Notes under the pieces: model-generated
Told to the model about the DNA's origin: nothing
The model's database searches: none
What the model saw: the letters and a program-made list of their open reading frames with translations, nothing else
Program-made: the position numbers and the translations under genes
Origin: Candidatus Zambryskiibacteriota bacterium
GTDB taxonomy: Bacteria; Patescibacteriota; Minisyncoccia; Phycocordibacterales; DATDWN01
Assembly (NCBI GenBank): GCA_016202965.1
Contig: JACQNQ010000036.1
Span: 1-24,710, forward strand
Direction: 5' to 3'
Length of the DNA stretch: 24,710 nucleotides
Shown: piece after piece, positions 13,783 to 20,197 of the stretch
Layout: the number at the start of each line of letters is the position of its first letter
Numbering within the stretch: position 1 is the stretch's first letter

Positions 13783-14289
13783 ATGGAAAATGTTGACATT
13801 ATTCGGTTTTTGGCTGAAAAGCCGCAAGCGGTAGAATCAGAGGGTTTTGTTGTAAAGATTGACACAGTTTACCCGGGAATTCATGTGGGCTTACTGAGCG
13901 AGGTGCATTTGCACAGAGTGTCATCGGGTTCCTACATCAAGCTTTCTTTGGGAGTGAATGGGCGACAATATTCATTTCCTCTTCCGAAGGTCGCGGCGAT
14001 TTTTCAAGCCGGCTCTACCGACCTATTGGAGGCGCTTGAGACACTGAGTAGCAAAGTTCTTGAATCGGACATAGAGCCGGAATTACAAGAAAAACTGGCC
14101 AAGTCCATCGACGAACTTGAACTTTCTGTCAGGTCTTACAACTGCTTCAAAAACGCTGACATTAGAACGGTCGGCGAACTGGTGGAAAAAAGCGAGGAGA
14201 ATCTTTTGGCGATTAAGAATTTCAATCACAAATGCTTGACTGAAGTCAAAGAAATTCTTCATTCGTACGGTCTTGCTATTCGGAGTTAG
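13783..14289 (+). CDS. Stand-alone RNA polymerase alpha-CTD fused to an unknown N-terminal domain
   Basis: 168 residues. The C-terminal 65 are a clear RNA polymerase alpha-subunit C-terminal domain: SIDELELSVRSYNCFKNA, then IRTVGELVEKSEENLLAIKNF and LTEVKEILHSYGLAI, the helix-hairpin-helix that contacts UP-element DNA and activators. No alpha N-terminal (assembly) domain is present. The first 100 residues (MENVDIIRFLAEKP..., GIHVGLLSEVHLHRV, QYSFPLPKVAAIF) look like a small beta-rich domain I cannot place. A Shine-Dalgarno (AAAGGA), a promoter and a terminator make it a single-gene unit. It could compete with or replace the alpha-CTD at promoters, act as a regulator, or be a DNA-binding adaptor; the function is inferred from the domain only. 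Confidence 0.88.
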   Translation: MENVDIIRFLAEKPQAVESEGFVVKIDTVYPGIHVGLLSEVHLHRVSSGSYIKLSLGVNGRQYSFPLPKVAAIFQAGSTDLLEALETLSSKVLESDIEPELQEKLAKSIDELELSVRSYNCFKNADIRTVGELVEKSEENLLAIKNFNHKCLTEVKEILHSYGLAIRS

Positions 14290-14324
14290 CAAGTTTCAAA
14301 ATCAAATTGAAAGGAGATGAATTC

Positions 14325-14355
14325 AAGTCCGGGCAAGTAATCCCGGGCTTTTTCT
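14325..14355 (+). terminator. Terminator of the alpha-CTD gene
   Basis: AAGTCCGGG pairs with CCCGGGCTT (one wobble) around an 8-nt loop and runs into TTTTTC. Confidence 0.8.
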
Positions 14356-14406
14356 ATACAAAAAAATTGTTGCGAGATTTTTGAATAAGCTTTTCTACTC
14401 ATTTTA

Positions 14407-14450
14407 AAATCATACCATGTATCCGCGATCGCGGATACATGGTATGATTT
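14407..14450. repeat. Perfect 44-bp palindrome
   Basis: Two 22-nt halves meet without a loop at 14428/14429 (centre CCGCGATCGCGG); every base pairs, and symmetry ends at 14406/14451. It lies 2 bp from the stop of the malic-enzyme remnant. It would form a cruciform in DNA or a 20-bp hairpin in RNA. A terminator is possible but there is no following T tract. Confidence 0.9.
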
Positions 14451-14452
14451 GA

Positions 14453-14646
14453 TTAAATAAAGAAATAAAAAAATCTATTGTCAAAAGGGTTGGGGATGAT
14501 GTAATCGGCGGAGAGTTTTTTGGGCGAAATGAGTTTGGCGATGGCCTTTGCCGCAGCCAGTTTCATTCTGTCTGTGATTTGTTTTGCCCCAGAGTCTAGC
14601 GCGCCGCGGAAAATGCCCGGGAAGACCAAAACATTATTGATTTGAT
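14453..14646 (-). pseudogene. C-terminal remnant of malic enzyme
   Basis: On the minus strand an open frame of about 63 codons reads NQINNVLVFPGIFRGALDSGA..., then MKLAAAKAIAKLIS, then ADYIIPNPFDNRF, and stops at TAA 14453-14455. This is the conserved C-terminus of bacterial malic enzyme (NNVLAFPGIFRG, MKLAAA.AIA, YIIPSPFD), which decarboxylates malate to pyruvate with NAD(P)+. The catalytic and NAD domains are missing: an in-frame stop lies just upstream and the infC region begins there. The reading frame itself is undamaged, so the loss looks recent. It is a decayed gene or the scar of a rearrangement. Confidence 0.85.
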
Positions 14647-14652
14647 TGTGAT

Positions 14653-14681
14653 TTTACATGAAATAAAAAATATGCTACTGT
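14653..14681 (+). promoter_or_regulatory. Promoter of the infC-rpmI-rplT operon
   Basis: TTTACA, 17-nt spacer ending in TGC, TACTGT. The predicted transcript starts near 14688, downstream of the ATG at 14672, which bears on the infC start. Confidence 0.5.
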
Positions 14682-15229
14682 TTAATAAATCCTTTATTAA
14701 ATATATAACTGCAAACTTTTTGTTACCAAAAATACGAATTAATAATCAGATAACAGTGCCGGAACTCCGTGTCATAATGGAAGACGGCACAAACCTCGGA
14801 GTTATTTCCTTTAAGGAAGCGTTAAATAAAGCTCGGGAAGCTGGGCTTGATTTGCTTGAAATTTCACCAGGAGCCACACCGCCGGTTGCAAAAATAATGG
14901 ATTATGGTAAGTTTCAGTATACTGAAAATAAGAAGCTGAAGCTCTCAAAATCCAAAGCTCATACGATAGAAGTCAAAAATATTCAGGTCAAAGTGGGCAC
15001 TGGCGAACATGATTTAGAGCTCAAAGCCAAAAAAACCTCGGCTTGGCTAAAGGAAGGCAATCGCATCAAAATAGACCTTTTTTTGCCAGGCAGAACCAAA
15101 TATATGGATATAAAGTTTTTGAAGGAACGTATGGAAAGAATTTTGAAACTGATTACCGAAGAATACAAAGTGACCGAAGAAGCCAAAAAAAGTCTGAAGG
15201 GTCTTTCAATAATCATAGAACGAACATGA
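14672..15229 (+). CDS. infC: Translation initiation factor IF-3
   Basis: The IF3-N domain starts at KIRINNQITVPELRVI, with GLDLLEISPGATPPVAKIMDYGKF as its diagnostic stretch; after a lysine-rich linker the IF3-C domain carries VKNIQVKVGTGEHDLELK. IF-3 binds the 30S subunit and checks start-codon pairing. Family proteins begin close to the RINNQ motif, and the operon promoter appears to start transcription near 14688. The ATG at 14672 is therefore only a default; an ATT at 14696 (AUU is the classical infC start) or TTG at 14720 fit better. No Shine-Dalgarno helps. The stop overlaps the rpmI start as ATGA, and the infC-rpmI-rplT order is the universal one. Confidence 0.92.
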   Translation: MLLFNKSFIKYITANFLLPKIRINNQITVPELRVIMEDGTNLGVISFKEALNKAREAGLDLLEISPGATPPVAKIMDYGKFQYTENKKLKLSKSKAHTIEVKNIQVKVGTGEHDLELKAKKTSAWLKEGNRIKIDLFLPGRTKYMDIKFLKERMERILKLITEEYKVTEEAKKSLKGLSIIIERT

Positions 15230-15408
15230 GCGTAAAAACAAATAAATCATTCGCAAAACGACTAACGGTTTCAAAGTACGGTAAAATAATGGCCCGAGGA
15301 ACCGGTCGCAATCATTTTAACGCCAAAGAGTCTCGTCGCTCACAACTGGCAAAAAATCGTAGTGTCAATTTTAATATCAGCAACAAAGATAAGGCCCGTT
15401 TTTTGTAA
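15226..15408 (+). CDS. rpmI: 50S ribosomal protein L35
   Basis: 60 residues: MSVKTNKSFAKRLTVSKYGKI, then the basic core RGTGRNHFNAKESRRSQ and a short tail NISNKDKARFL. L35 is an early-assembling 23S rRNA binding protein; its KTNKSFAKR start and lysine/arginine-rich core are diagnostic, though the usual KRKRRLR stretch is replaced by ESRRSQLAKNR. It overlaps the infC stop by 4 nt (ATGA), so translation is probably coupled. Residue count and frame were checked to the TAA at 15406-15408. Confidence 0.93.
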   Translation: MSVKTNKSFAKRLTVSKYGKIMARGTGRNHFNAKESRRSQLAKNRSVNFNISNKDKARFL

Positions 15409-15453
15409 ACTTTATAACTTTACAAACTTTAAGAATTTTATAAACTAAATTTT

Positions 15454-15798
15454 ATGACACGCGTTAAAAAAGCAATAAATGCACTGAAATATCGCAGAAA
15501 TATGCTCCGAAAGGTAAAAGGATACCGACATGGACGAAGCACGAAAGAGCGCCAGGCCCAGGAAGCTATTTTTCATGCCGGTGCGTACGCTTTTGCCCAC
15601 CGACGCGACAAAAAAGGCGACGCTCGCAGACTTTGGAATGTTAGAATTTCCTACGCCGCAAAAGAAGCTGGCACATCATACTCCAAGCTCATGGGTAGTT
15701 TGAAGAAAAAAGGCGTTCTCCTAGACCGCAAAATCTTAGCTACTCTCGCAACAGAAAACCCAAACGTATTCAAAAAAGTTTTGGAACTTGCTAAGTAA
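15454..15798 (+). CDS. rplT: 50S ribosomal protein L20
   Basis: 114 residues, normal length. The long basic N-terminal helix (RVKKAINALKYRRNMLRKVKGYRHGRSTKER) is shown by ALKYRRNMLRKVKGYRHGR, and the globular part by YAFAHRRDKKGDARRLWNVRI and SYSKLMGSLKKKGVLLDRKIL. L20 binds 23S rRNA early in assembly and in many bacteria represses its own operon by binding the infC-rpmI leader; no such leader structure is obvious here. The 45-bp gap after rpmI is an ACTTTA/ATAAACT low-complexity stretch. Confidence 0.96.
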   Translation: MTRVKKAINALKYRRNMLRKVKGYRHGRSTKERQAQEAIFHAGAYAFAHRRDKKGDARRLWNVRISYAAKEAGTSYSKLMGSLKKKGVLLDRKILATLATENPNVFKKVLELAK

Positions 15799-15815
15799 TT
15801 CAAGATTTGTTTTTC

Positions 15816-16577
15816 ATGAATGATAGAACCAAAAGAAATAATTTTGGTATTTTGAGCAAAGATTATGATGCCGCAAGACGAGGCTATCCTAAGGAATTAT
15901 TTGCATATCTGAAAAAACTTGTACCTGGCAAACATTTAAAAGTCCTTGATATCGGATGCGGAACCGGTATTTCAACTCGCCAGCTTAAAGAAAGAGGGTT
16001 CAGTGTTACTGGAGTAGATAAAGACCAGGCTATGGTCGCGATAGCCAGACAAAAGACTAGTGATATTTTATATGTAGTTACCGATGTCCACAAACTTCCG
16101 TTTGATAATGAGGAATTTGATTTGATTACAGCTTTCACTTCCTTTCATTGGTTTACTGATAGAAAATCTACTACGGAAATAAAAAGAGTACTAAAAAGAG
16201 GCGGGGTATTTTTTACCGTCTGGAAAAAATCAAGTAAATCGAAAAGTGAACGGGTAAGAAACCTCGGTATTGTGTACAACGCCATTTTGGAGAAATATTT
16301 TGGAGACAATTCTGATAGCGCGCGGAATTATAATCCAGAAGCAATTCTTAAGAAGAATAATTTTACAAATATCAAAGTTAAATCTTTTTATTTTCAGGAA
16401 AAATACACGCTTCAAAACGCAATGACTTTGGTAAAGTCTATAAGCAACTGGAACCTTCTAAAAGAAGACTTGAGACCAAAATTTCTTAAAAACATAGAAG
16501 ATTTGTACAAAAAGAACCTTGTTGGTGGATTTGTTATAAAAAACCGAGAAGCTAAGGTGGTATTGGGTACGAAATGA
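15816..16577 (+). CDS. Class I SAM-dependent methyltransferase
   Basis: Start taken at ATG 15816; a TTG at 15807 would add three residues. The family fold is clear: motif I VLDIGCGTG near residue 44, the acidic GVDKD loop near 67, LPFDNEEFDLITAFTSFHWF at motif III-IV and LKRGGVFFTVW at motif V. The FGILSKDYDAARRGYP opening is typical of the UbiE/TAM-like group that methylate small molecules. Substrate is unknown. It begins 18 bp after rplT and may be read through from the ribosomal operon. Codon use is AT-rich, like the hypothetical genes nearby. Confidence 0.85.
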   Translation: MNDRTKRNNFGILSKDYDAARRGYPKELFAYLKKLVPGKHLKVLDIGCGTGISTRQLKERGFSVTGVDKDQAMVAIARQKTSDILYVVTDVHKLPFDNEEFDLITAFTSFHWFTDRKSTTEIKRVLKRGGVFFTVWKKSSKSKSERVRNLGIVYNAILEKYFGDNSDSARNYNPEAILKKNNFTNIKVKSFYFQEKYTLQNAMTLVKSISNWNLLKEDLRPKFLKNIEDLYKKNLVGGFVIKNREAKVVLGTK

Positions 16578-16588
16578 GAAAATATTCT

Positions 16589-16614
16589 CACATATCAGCC
16601 ATGGCGTATATGTG
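16589..16614. repeat. 26-bp dispersed palindrome, copy B (intergenic)
   Basis: Reverse orientation relative to copy A; on its minus strand it starts CACATATACG, has centre GCCATGGC and ends TGATATGTG. It fills the space between two convergent genes and could act as a terminator, though there is no T tract. Confidence 0.75.
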
Positions 16615-16617
16615 AAA

Positions 16618-18060
16618 TTATTGTAATTCGTAAGTTTTTCCTCTTTCGGGGTAAATCGCTTGAACACCAAGCTCATCGCGCAGGCGCTGGGCGAGAAACA
16701 TGGATGATTTCGGTTCGCCCATTACAACAAAAACTTTGCGGACTGTTTTCTCTGTGTCTGCAACCATTTTAACCAAAGCATCAGAATCTTTGTGCGAGGA
16801 GTAGCCGGAAATCATTTCTATGCGCGCTCTGACAGGAACAATCCGCCTGTTAATATCCGCCTGTGCAGGTTTATCCTGAATCATCCTGCCCAAAGTGCCG
16901 AGAGCTTGATAGCCCATAAGAAGTATGGTGCTTTTTGGGTCCGGCAAATATTTTATTTCATGTCCGACCACTCTGCCGCCGCTAGACATTCCCGAGCCGG
17001 CGATGATTATTTTCGGGTTTGGCGTATTTACAATATCCATTGAACCGCGAGAGCTGTGAGTAATTGAGAGTTTCGGAAAATTAAAAATATTATCTCCGGA
17101 TTTTATCTCATCTTGGACCGTGAAATTAAAATCTTTTGAAAACCTGGCGTAAACTTCCGTCACCTTTTCTGCCAAAGGCGAGTCAAGAAAAACCGGCACT
17201 GACGGTATTTTACTTTTTTCAATCAAATTATTTAATTCATATAAAATAACTTGGGTGCGTTCTATGGAAAATGCCGGGACGACCAATGCTCCGCCTTTTT
17301 CTATAGTATCCAAAATAATTTGCTTAAATCTCTCGTCTCTTTCCTCTTTCGGCTCGTGGACTCTGTCGCCGTAAACACTGTCTATAATTAAATAATCCGC
17401 ATCTGTTATCGGTTCTGTGTCTTTCAAAAGTGGAGACGGCGAGTTCCCTGAGTCGCCACTAAATACAATCTTAATAGGCTTATCTGTCTGTGTCTGTCGG
17501 CGTTCGTTCCGCGTTCTGTCCGCGTAAGTAAATTCATACATCGCCGCCCCGAGAATATGCCCTGCGTCTTTTAGATTGACAGAAAATTCTTCATTTATTT
17601 GAGTTTTAGTGTCATAGGAAATAGTTTTCCAAAGAGAAAAAGCCATGTCGGCATCTTTTTGCTCATATAGTGGAGCTGGTTTAACACCGGGTGTGGGCGA
17701 CGAAGTAACGTGCTCACTCGGTGTTTGGAAATCGAGTTGATTCATTATTTTGAGCGCGTCAGCAATCATAAGCTCCGAGAGTTCTCGCGTCTCTGTCGTA
17801 GAGTAAATCGTTCCGCGGAAACCCTCGCGCACCAGTTTTGGAATTCTACCGATATGGTCCGTATGGGCATGAGTGACAAACAAGTAGTTGACGATTTTTG
17901 GGTCGTACGGAAATGGTTTTTTATTTTCCTCTTCTGAATCGGCGGCGCCTTGCAATAGTCCGCAGTCAATCAGTATTTTACTATTGGGAGATTCCAAAAG
18001 AAAATTAGCTCCGGTAACGGTACCGACACCTCCCCAAAAAGTGATTTGTAAATTACTCAT
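16618..18060 (-). CDS. Beta-CASP metallo-beta-lactamase RNase (YSH1/CPSF-like)
   Basis: 480 residues. The metallo-beta-lactamase core has ILIDCGLLQG, the zinc motif VTHAHTDHIGR near residue 63, DAGHILGAAMYEF and FSGDSGN; the beta-CASP cap carries SVYGDR, VPAFSIERTQ, YQALGTLGR and the final GYSSHKDSDAL histidine motif. The family (RNase J, CPSF73, YSH1) cuts or trims RNA from the 5' side using two zinc ions; many bacterial members of this branch are uncharacterised. Two low-complexity insertions, DRTRNERRQTQTD and PAQADINRR, coincide with DNA repeats found in other genes. It overlaps the upstream membrane-protein gene by 8 bp, so the two are probably co-translated. Confidence 0.93.
   Translation of the reverse strand: MSNLQITFWGGVGTVTGANFLLESPNSKILIDCGLLQGAADSEEENKKPFPYDPKIVNYLFVTHAHTDHIGRIPKLVREGFRGTIYSTTETRELSELMIADALKIMNQLDFQTPSEHVTSSPTPGVKPAPLYEQKDADMAFSLWKTISYDTKTQINEEFSVNLKDAGHILGAAMYEFTYADRTRNERRQTQTDKPIKIVFSGDSGNSPSPLLKDTEPITDADYLIIDSVYGDRVHEPKEERDERFKQIILDTIEKGGALVVPAFSIERTQVILYELNNLIEKSKIPSVPVFLDSPLAEKVTEVYARFSKDFNFTVQDEIKSGDNIFNFPKLSITHSSRGSMDIVNTPNPKIIIAGSGMSSGGRVVGHEIKYLPDPKSTILLMGYQALGTLGRMIQDKPAQADINRRIVPVRARIEMISGYSSHKDSDALVKMVADTEKTVRKVFVVMGEPKSSMFLAQRLRDELGVQAIYPERGKTYELQ
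16843..16869. repeat. Small GC-rich repeat in the beta-CASP gene (PAQAD site)
   Basis: CCGCCTGT occurs twice 14 bp apart (16843 and 16857) and the second runs into GCAGG. It encodes PAQAD in frame, resembling the LPAQAG site of the glycosyltransferase. Confidence 0.5.
17483..17522. repeat. CTGTCCGCG-word array in the beta-CASP gene
   Basis: The plus strand reads TCTGTCTGTGTCTGTCGGCG, then CGTTCCGCG and TTCTGTCCGCGT. TTCTGTCCGCGTT-type words are shared with the right arm of the recG insert (12311-12325). It encodes the low-complexity DRTRNERRQTQTD stretch, absent from typical family members. Confidence 0.65.
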
Positions 18061-18454
18061 TATTTTTTAAAAGATTAAGCCCATATAATGTTCCAAAGAA
18101 ACTGCCGATGATATTCATAGTGAGGTCTTTTATGGTGTCTAAGATATACCAAATCCCGTCTGCAAATGAAGTCAGTCCGGAATAAAGTTCAAATATTTCC
18201 CACAATACGCCGACAACAAAAGCACAGAGAATAGCGGTGAGAACGATTTTTCTTTTCTCAACAGGAAGAATACTTCTGAAATAATTCCAAACTAAAATCA
18301 CGGCAAATGCCACCAGAACTCCCGAAAAAAAGTGCATAACCACGTCAAACCACCATGTCGTCCAATCCAAATAAAAGATAAGTCCTATCTGAAAAAATAA
18401 GTCAACTAAAAGCAAAAGGATGAAGAAGCGTTTGAAAAGCGGCGTTTGGAACAT
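18053..18454 (-). CDS. Small membrane protein, YjdF/DUF2238-like
   Basis: 133 residues with four hydrophobic helices (near 9-27, 34-58, 70-87 and 108-126). The polar motifs between them, WWFDVVMHFFSG, VLWEIFELY and DTIKDLTMNIIGSFFG, resemble the YjdF-type DUF2238 and VanZ-like inner-membrane proteins, where conserved Asp, His and Glu residues face the membrane interior. Function of these is unknown. It leads the beta-CASP gene, which begins inside its last codons, so the two form an operon. A TATAAT ends 6 nt before the ATG, pointing to a leaderless message. Confidence 0.7.
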   Translation of the reverse strand: MFQTPLFKRFFILLLLVDLFFQIGLIFYLDWTTWWFDVVMHFFSGVLVAFAVILVWNYFRSILPVEKRKIVLTAILCAFVVGVLWEIFELYSGLTSFADGIWYILDTIKDLTMNIIGSFFGTLYGLNLLKNNE

Positions 18455-18460
18455 TTTATT

Positions 18461-18466
18461 ATTATA
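18461..18466 (-). promoter_or_regulatory. -10 box for the membrane protein/beta-CASP operon
   Basis: Minus-strand TATAAT 6 nt before the ATG, no Shine-Dalgarno. The hairpin element beginning at 18484 covers the -35 region. Confidence 0.5.
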
Positions 18467-18483
18467 TATTGAAATCGTCAGGA

Positions 18484-18611
18484 ATTAAAACCTCCAGTTT
18501 TGGATGAAATTCGAGGCGAAGTGTGAAAAAGGATTGGAGTCGTACTGTCGTACGGTGACAATTATTTTTCACACTTCAACAAAGAAGTTCGCCAAAACTG
18601 GAGGTTTTAAT
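18484..18611. repeat. 128-bp nested hairpin element (copy 2)
   Basis: Outer arms 18484-18503 and 18592-18611 pair perfectly over 20 bp; middle arms GAAGTGTGAAAAA (18518-18530) and TTTTTCACACTTC (18565-18577) pair perfectly over 13 bp; the centre is GTAC-4nt-GTAC (18542-18553). The skeleton GATG..GAGGCGAAG ... CTTCAACAAAG matches copy 1 (786-911, reverse strand) while the stems differ. ORFs crossing it are by-products of the repeat. Confidence 0.85.
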
Positions 18612-18612
18612 C

Positions 18613-18749
18613 GGATTACGCAGATACTTCCCTACCATAAAGTAAGGTGGGTGTCCGCAATGCTATTTTTCAGAACGAATGAACGCTCATCCGAATAGAA
18701 CGATATTGGACTCCCTGAAAATTATTGTGGAAAATATCAGACGTAATCC
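18613..18749. other. Second structured intergenic element
   Basis: GGATTACG-CAGATA (from 18613) is mirrored by TATCAGA-CGTAATCC (to 18749), with ATTTTTCAG mirrored by CTGAAAAT inside and CCTACC/GGTGGG as a third short stem. It directly abuts hairpin copy 2. Together they fill the 322-bp space between two minus-strand genes. No coding frame, tRNA or known RNA was recognised. Confidence 0.5.
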
Positions 18750-18776
18750 TGAATATAGTATACCATAAGTAAACTC

Positions 18777-19361
18777 TCAATCGTCAACACCGAAACGCTT
18801 GTATTGAAATATAGGATGATTCTTAAACCAAAATTCAATTTCGTGTTTTGCCTCTTCGGCAGTTTCAGAGGCGTGAACAAGATTAAAGATGGCGCGTTGC
18901 TCTTTGTTGGCCAAAGCTGGGGAATCAACGGAGAAATCCCCTCTTATGGTACCCATTTCTGCTTTGTACGGCAGTGTATTGCCCACAATTTTACGAACCA
19001 TATCAATAGCATGAACACCTTGAATAATCATTTTGACCATAGGAGCGTCTGTTAAATAATCTATAAGCCATCCTCGGATTTTCTTGCCAAGTTTTAGAGC
19101 ATCGTTAGTGCCCATATCCGCTTTTGGGTCACGGCCGTACTTTTCATAAGTAGTAAGAGTCTTCCCGCCCAAACGTTTGAGCCATACGTCATCTTTCGGA
19201 TAATGGCTGTCAGCTTCTTCTCTGGTGGCATGAAACATTTCCAGAGCCACGATTTTCAAACCTCTCTGTTCTACGCGTTTAATTGTTTCTCCGATAAGAC
19301 CTTTTCTGACCCCGTCGGTTTTAACCATTAAAAATGTAATTTCTTCTTTTGGATGCTGCAT
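18777..19361 (-). CDS. ndk: Nucleoside diphosphate kinase, long form
   Basis: 194 residues against about 140 in E. coli. N-terminus ITFLMVKTDGVRKGLIGETIKRVE matches the family, though the usual KPD is KTD. The phosphohistidine motif appears late as NLVHASETAEEAKHEIEFWF. The extra 50 or so residues lie between the two halves (around HYPKDDVWLKRLGGKTLTTYEKYG... and KIRGWLIDYLTDAPMVKMIIQG), a lineage-type insertion also seen, to my knowledge, in other long Ndk proteins. It makes NTPs and dNTPs from diphosphates using ATP. It is downstream of map and adk, but a promoter at 19395-19423 suggests it is also expressed alone. Confidence 0.9.
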   Translation of the reverse strand: MQHPKEEITFLMVKTDGVRKGLIGETIKRVEQRGLKIVALEMFHATREEADSHYPKDDVWLKRLGGKTLTTYEKYGRDPKADMGTNDALKLGKKIRGWLIDYLTDAPMVKMIIQGVHAIDMVRKIVGNTLPYKAEMGTIRGDFSVDSPALANKEQRAIFNLVHASETAEEAKHEIEFWFKNHPIFQYKRFGVDD

Positions 19362-19394
19362 TCTGTATAAAAATTATTTGATAAATGAGATTTT

Positions 19395-19423
19395 ATTATA
19401 CACGAAAAATCACTTTAGTCTAA
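19395..19423 (-). promoter_or_regulatory. Putative ndk promoter
   Basis: Minus-strand TTAGAC, 17-nt spacer, TATAAT, about 33 nt upstream of the ndk ATG, lying just beyond the map stop codon. Confidence 0.5.
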
Positions 19424-19428
19424 TTAAT

Positions 19429-20196
19429 TTACTTTGTCAGAATAATTGGGTCGCTGTCAGTAATAACGATTGAATGCTCAAAGTGAGCGGCGCGACTTCC
19501 ATCTGTGGTTTTGTATGTGTAACCGTCAGCATCAAGAATTATTTTGTCTGTGCCCAAAGTAAGCATCGGTTCAAGCGCCAAGACCATGCCGGGACGCAGA
19601 AGCTCGCCACGGCCTCGCTCCCCCTCGTTTGGCACAAAAGGGTCTTCGTGAACTTTGTAGCCAACGCCATGGCCGGCAAGACCTTCGGATATGCCGTAAC
19701 CCAATGGACGCGCAAAGGATTCAATAGCATGACCGATGTCCCCGATGTGAGTCCCGCCATGAGCAGCTTTAATGCCGCGGAAGAGAGCTTCTCTGCAATT
19801 CTCCACAAGCTTTCTGTCTTTGTCCGAAACATTACCCGCGCAGAGAGTTACAGCGCTGTCGGTAATTAAACCTTGGTGGGTAATGCCAAGGTCAAGTGAA
19901 ACCAAGTCGCCATCCTGGATAATATACGGTTCTTCGTTTGGTATGCCATGCACAATTTCCTCGTTTATGGAAACACATATAGCCGCCGGAAACGGCCGTT
20001 TGGCTCCGTGCGGAGTGTAATTTAGAAATGATGCGGTATCTCCGCCTTCGTGAATTAATTTGCGAGCATAATCTTCCAGCTCCTGCGTTGAAACTCCCAC
20101 TTTCACTTTTTCACTAACTTTGCGCAGAATAATACCAAGGCGTCTACCGCCTTCTTTCAAAATTTCTATTTCTTCAGGTGTTTTAATAGATATCAT
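19429..20196 (-). CDS. map: Methionine aminopeptidase, type I
   Basis: 255 residues, normal length. The metal ligands of the pita-bread fold are visible: LDLGITHQGLITDSAV (two Asp), GHGVGYKVHEDP (His), LEPMLT (Glu) and HFEHSIVIT (Glu), and the substrate-side His in ICVSINEEIVHGIP. It removes the initiator Met from new proteins as they leave the ribosome. Its place right after adk is the conserved spc-operon order (secY-adk-map). No N-terminal zinc finger extension is present, as expected for the bacterial short form. The start lies beside a hairpin-forming repeat (20198-20280). Confidence 0.96.
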   Translation of the reverse strand: MISIKTPEEIEILKEGGRRLGIILRKVSEKVKVGVSTQELEDYARKLIHEGGDTASFLNYTPHGAKRPFPAAICVSINEEIVHGIPNEEPYIIQDGDLVSLDLGITHQGLITDSAVTLCAGNVSDKDRKLVENCREALFRGIKAAHGGTHIGDIGHAIESFARPLGYGISEGLAGHGVGYKVHEDPFVPNEGERGRGELLRPGMVLALEPMLTLGTDKIILDADGYTYKTTDGSRAAHFEHSIVITDSDPIILTK

Positions 20197-20197
20197 A

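Noticed and set aside
14309..14340. Tiny ORF (MNSSPGK) after the alpha-CTD gene with AAAGGAG before it
   Set aside because: The Shine-Dalgarno touches the ATG, too close to work, and the ORF lies in the terminator stem.
14642..14671. infC starting at TTG 14642
   Set aside because: It would lie upstream of and across the predicted promoter, and the extra residues do not belong to the IF3 family; they overlap the malic-enzyme remnant.
18504..18698. Possible 64-aa protein
   Set aside because: It runs through two hairpin elements and has no Shine-Dalgarno or family resemblance.
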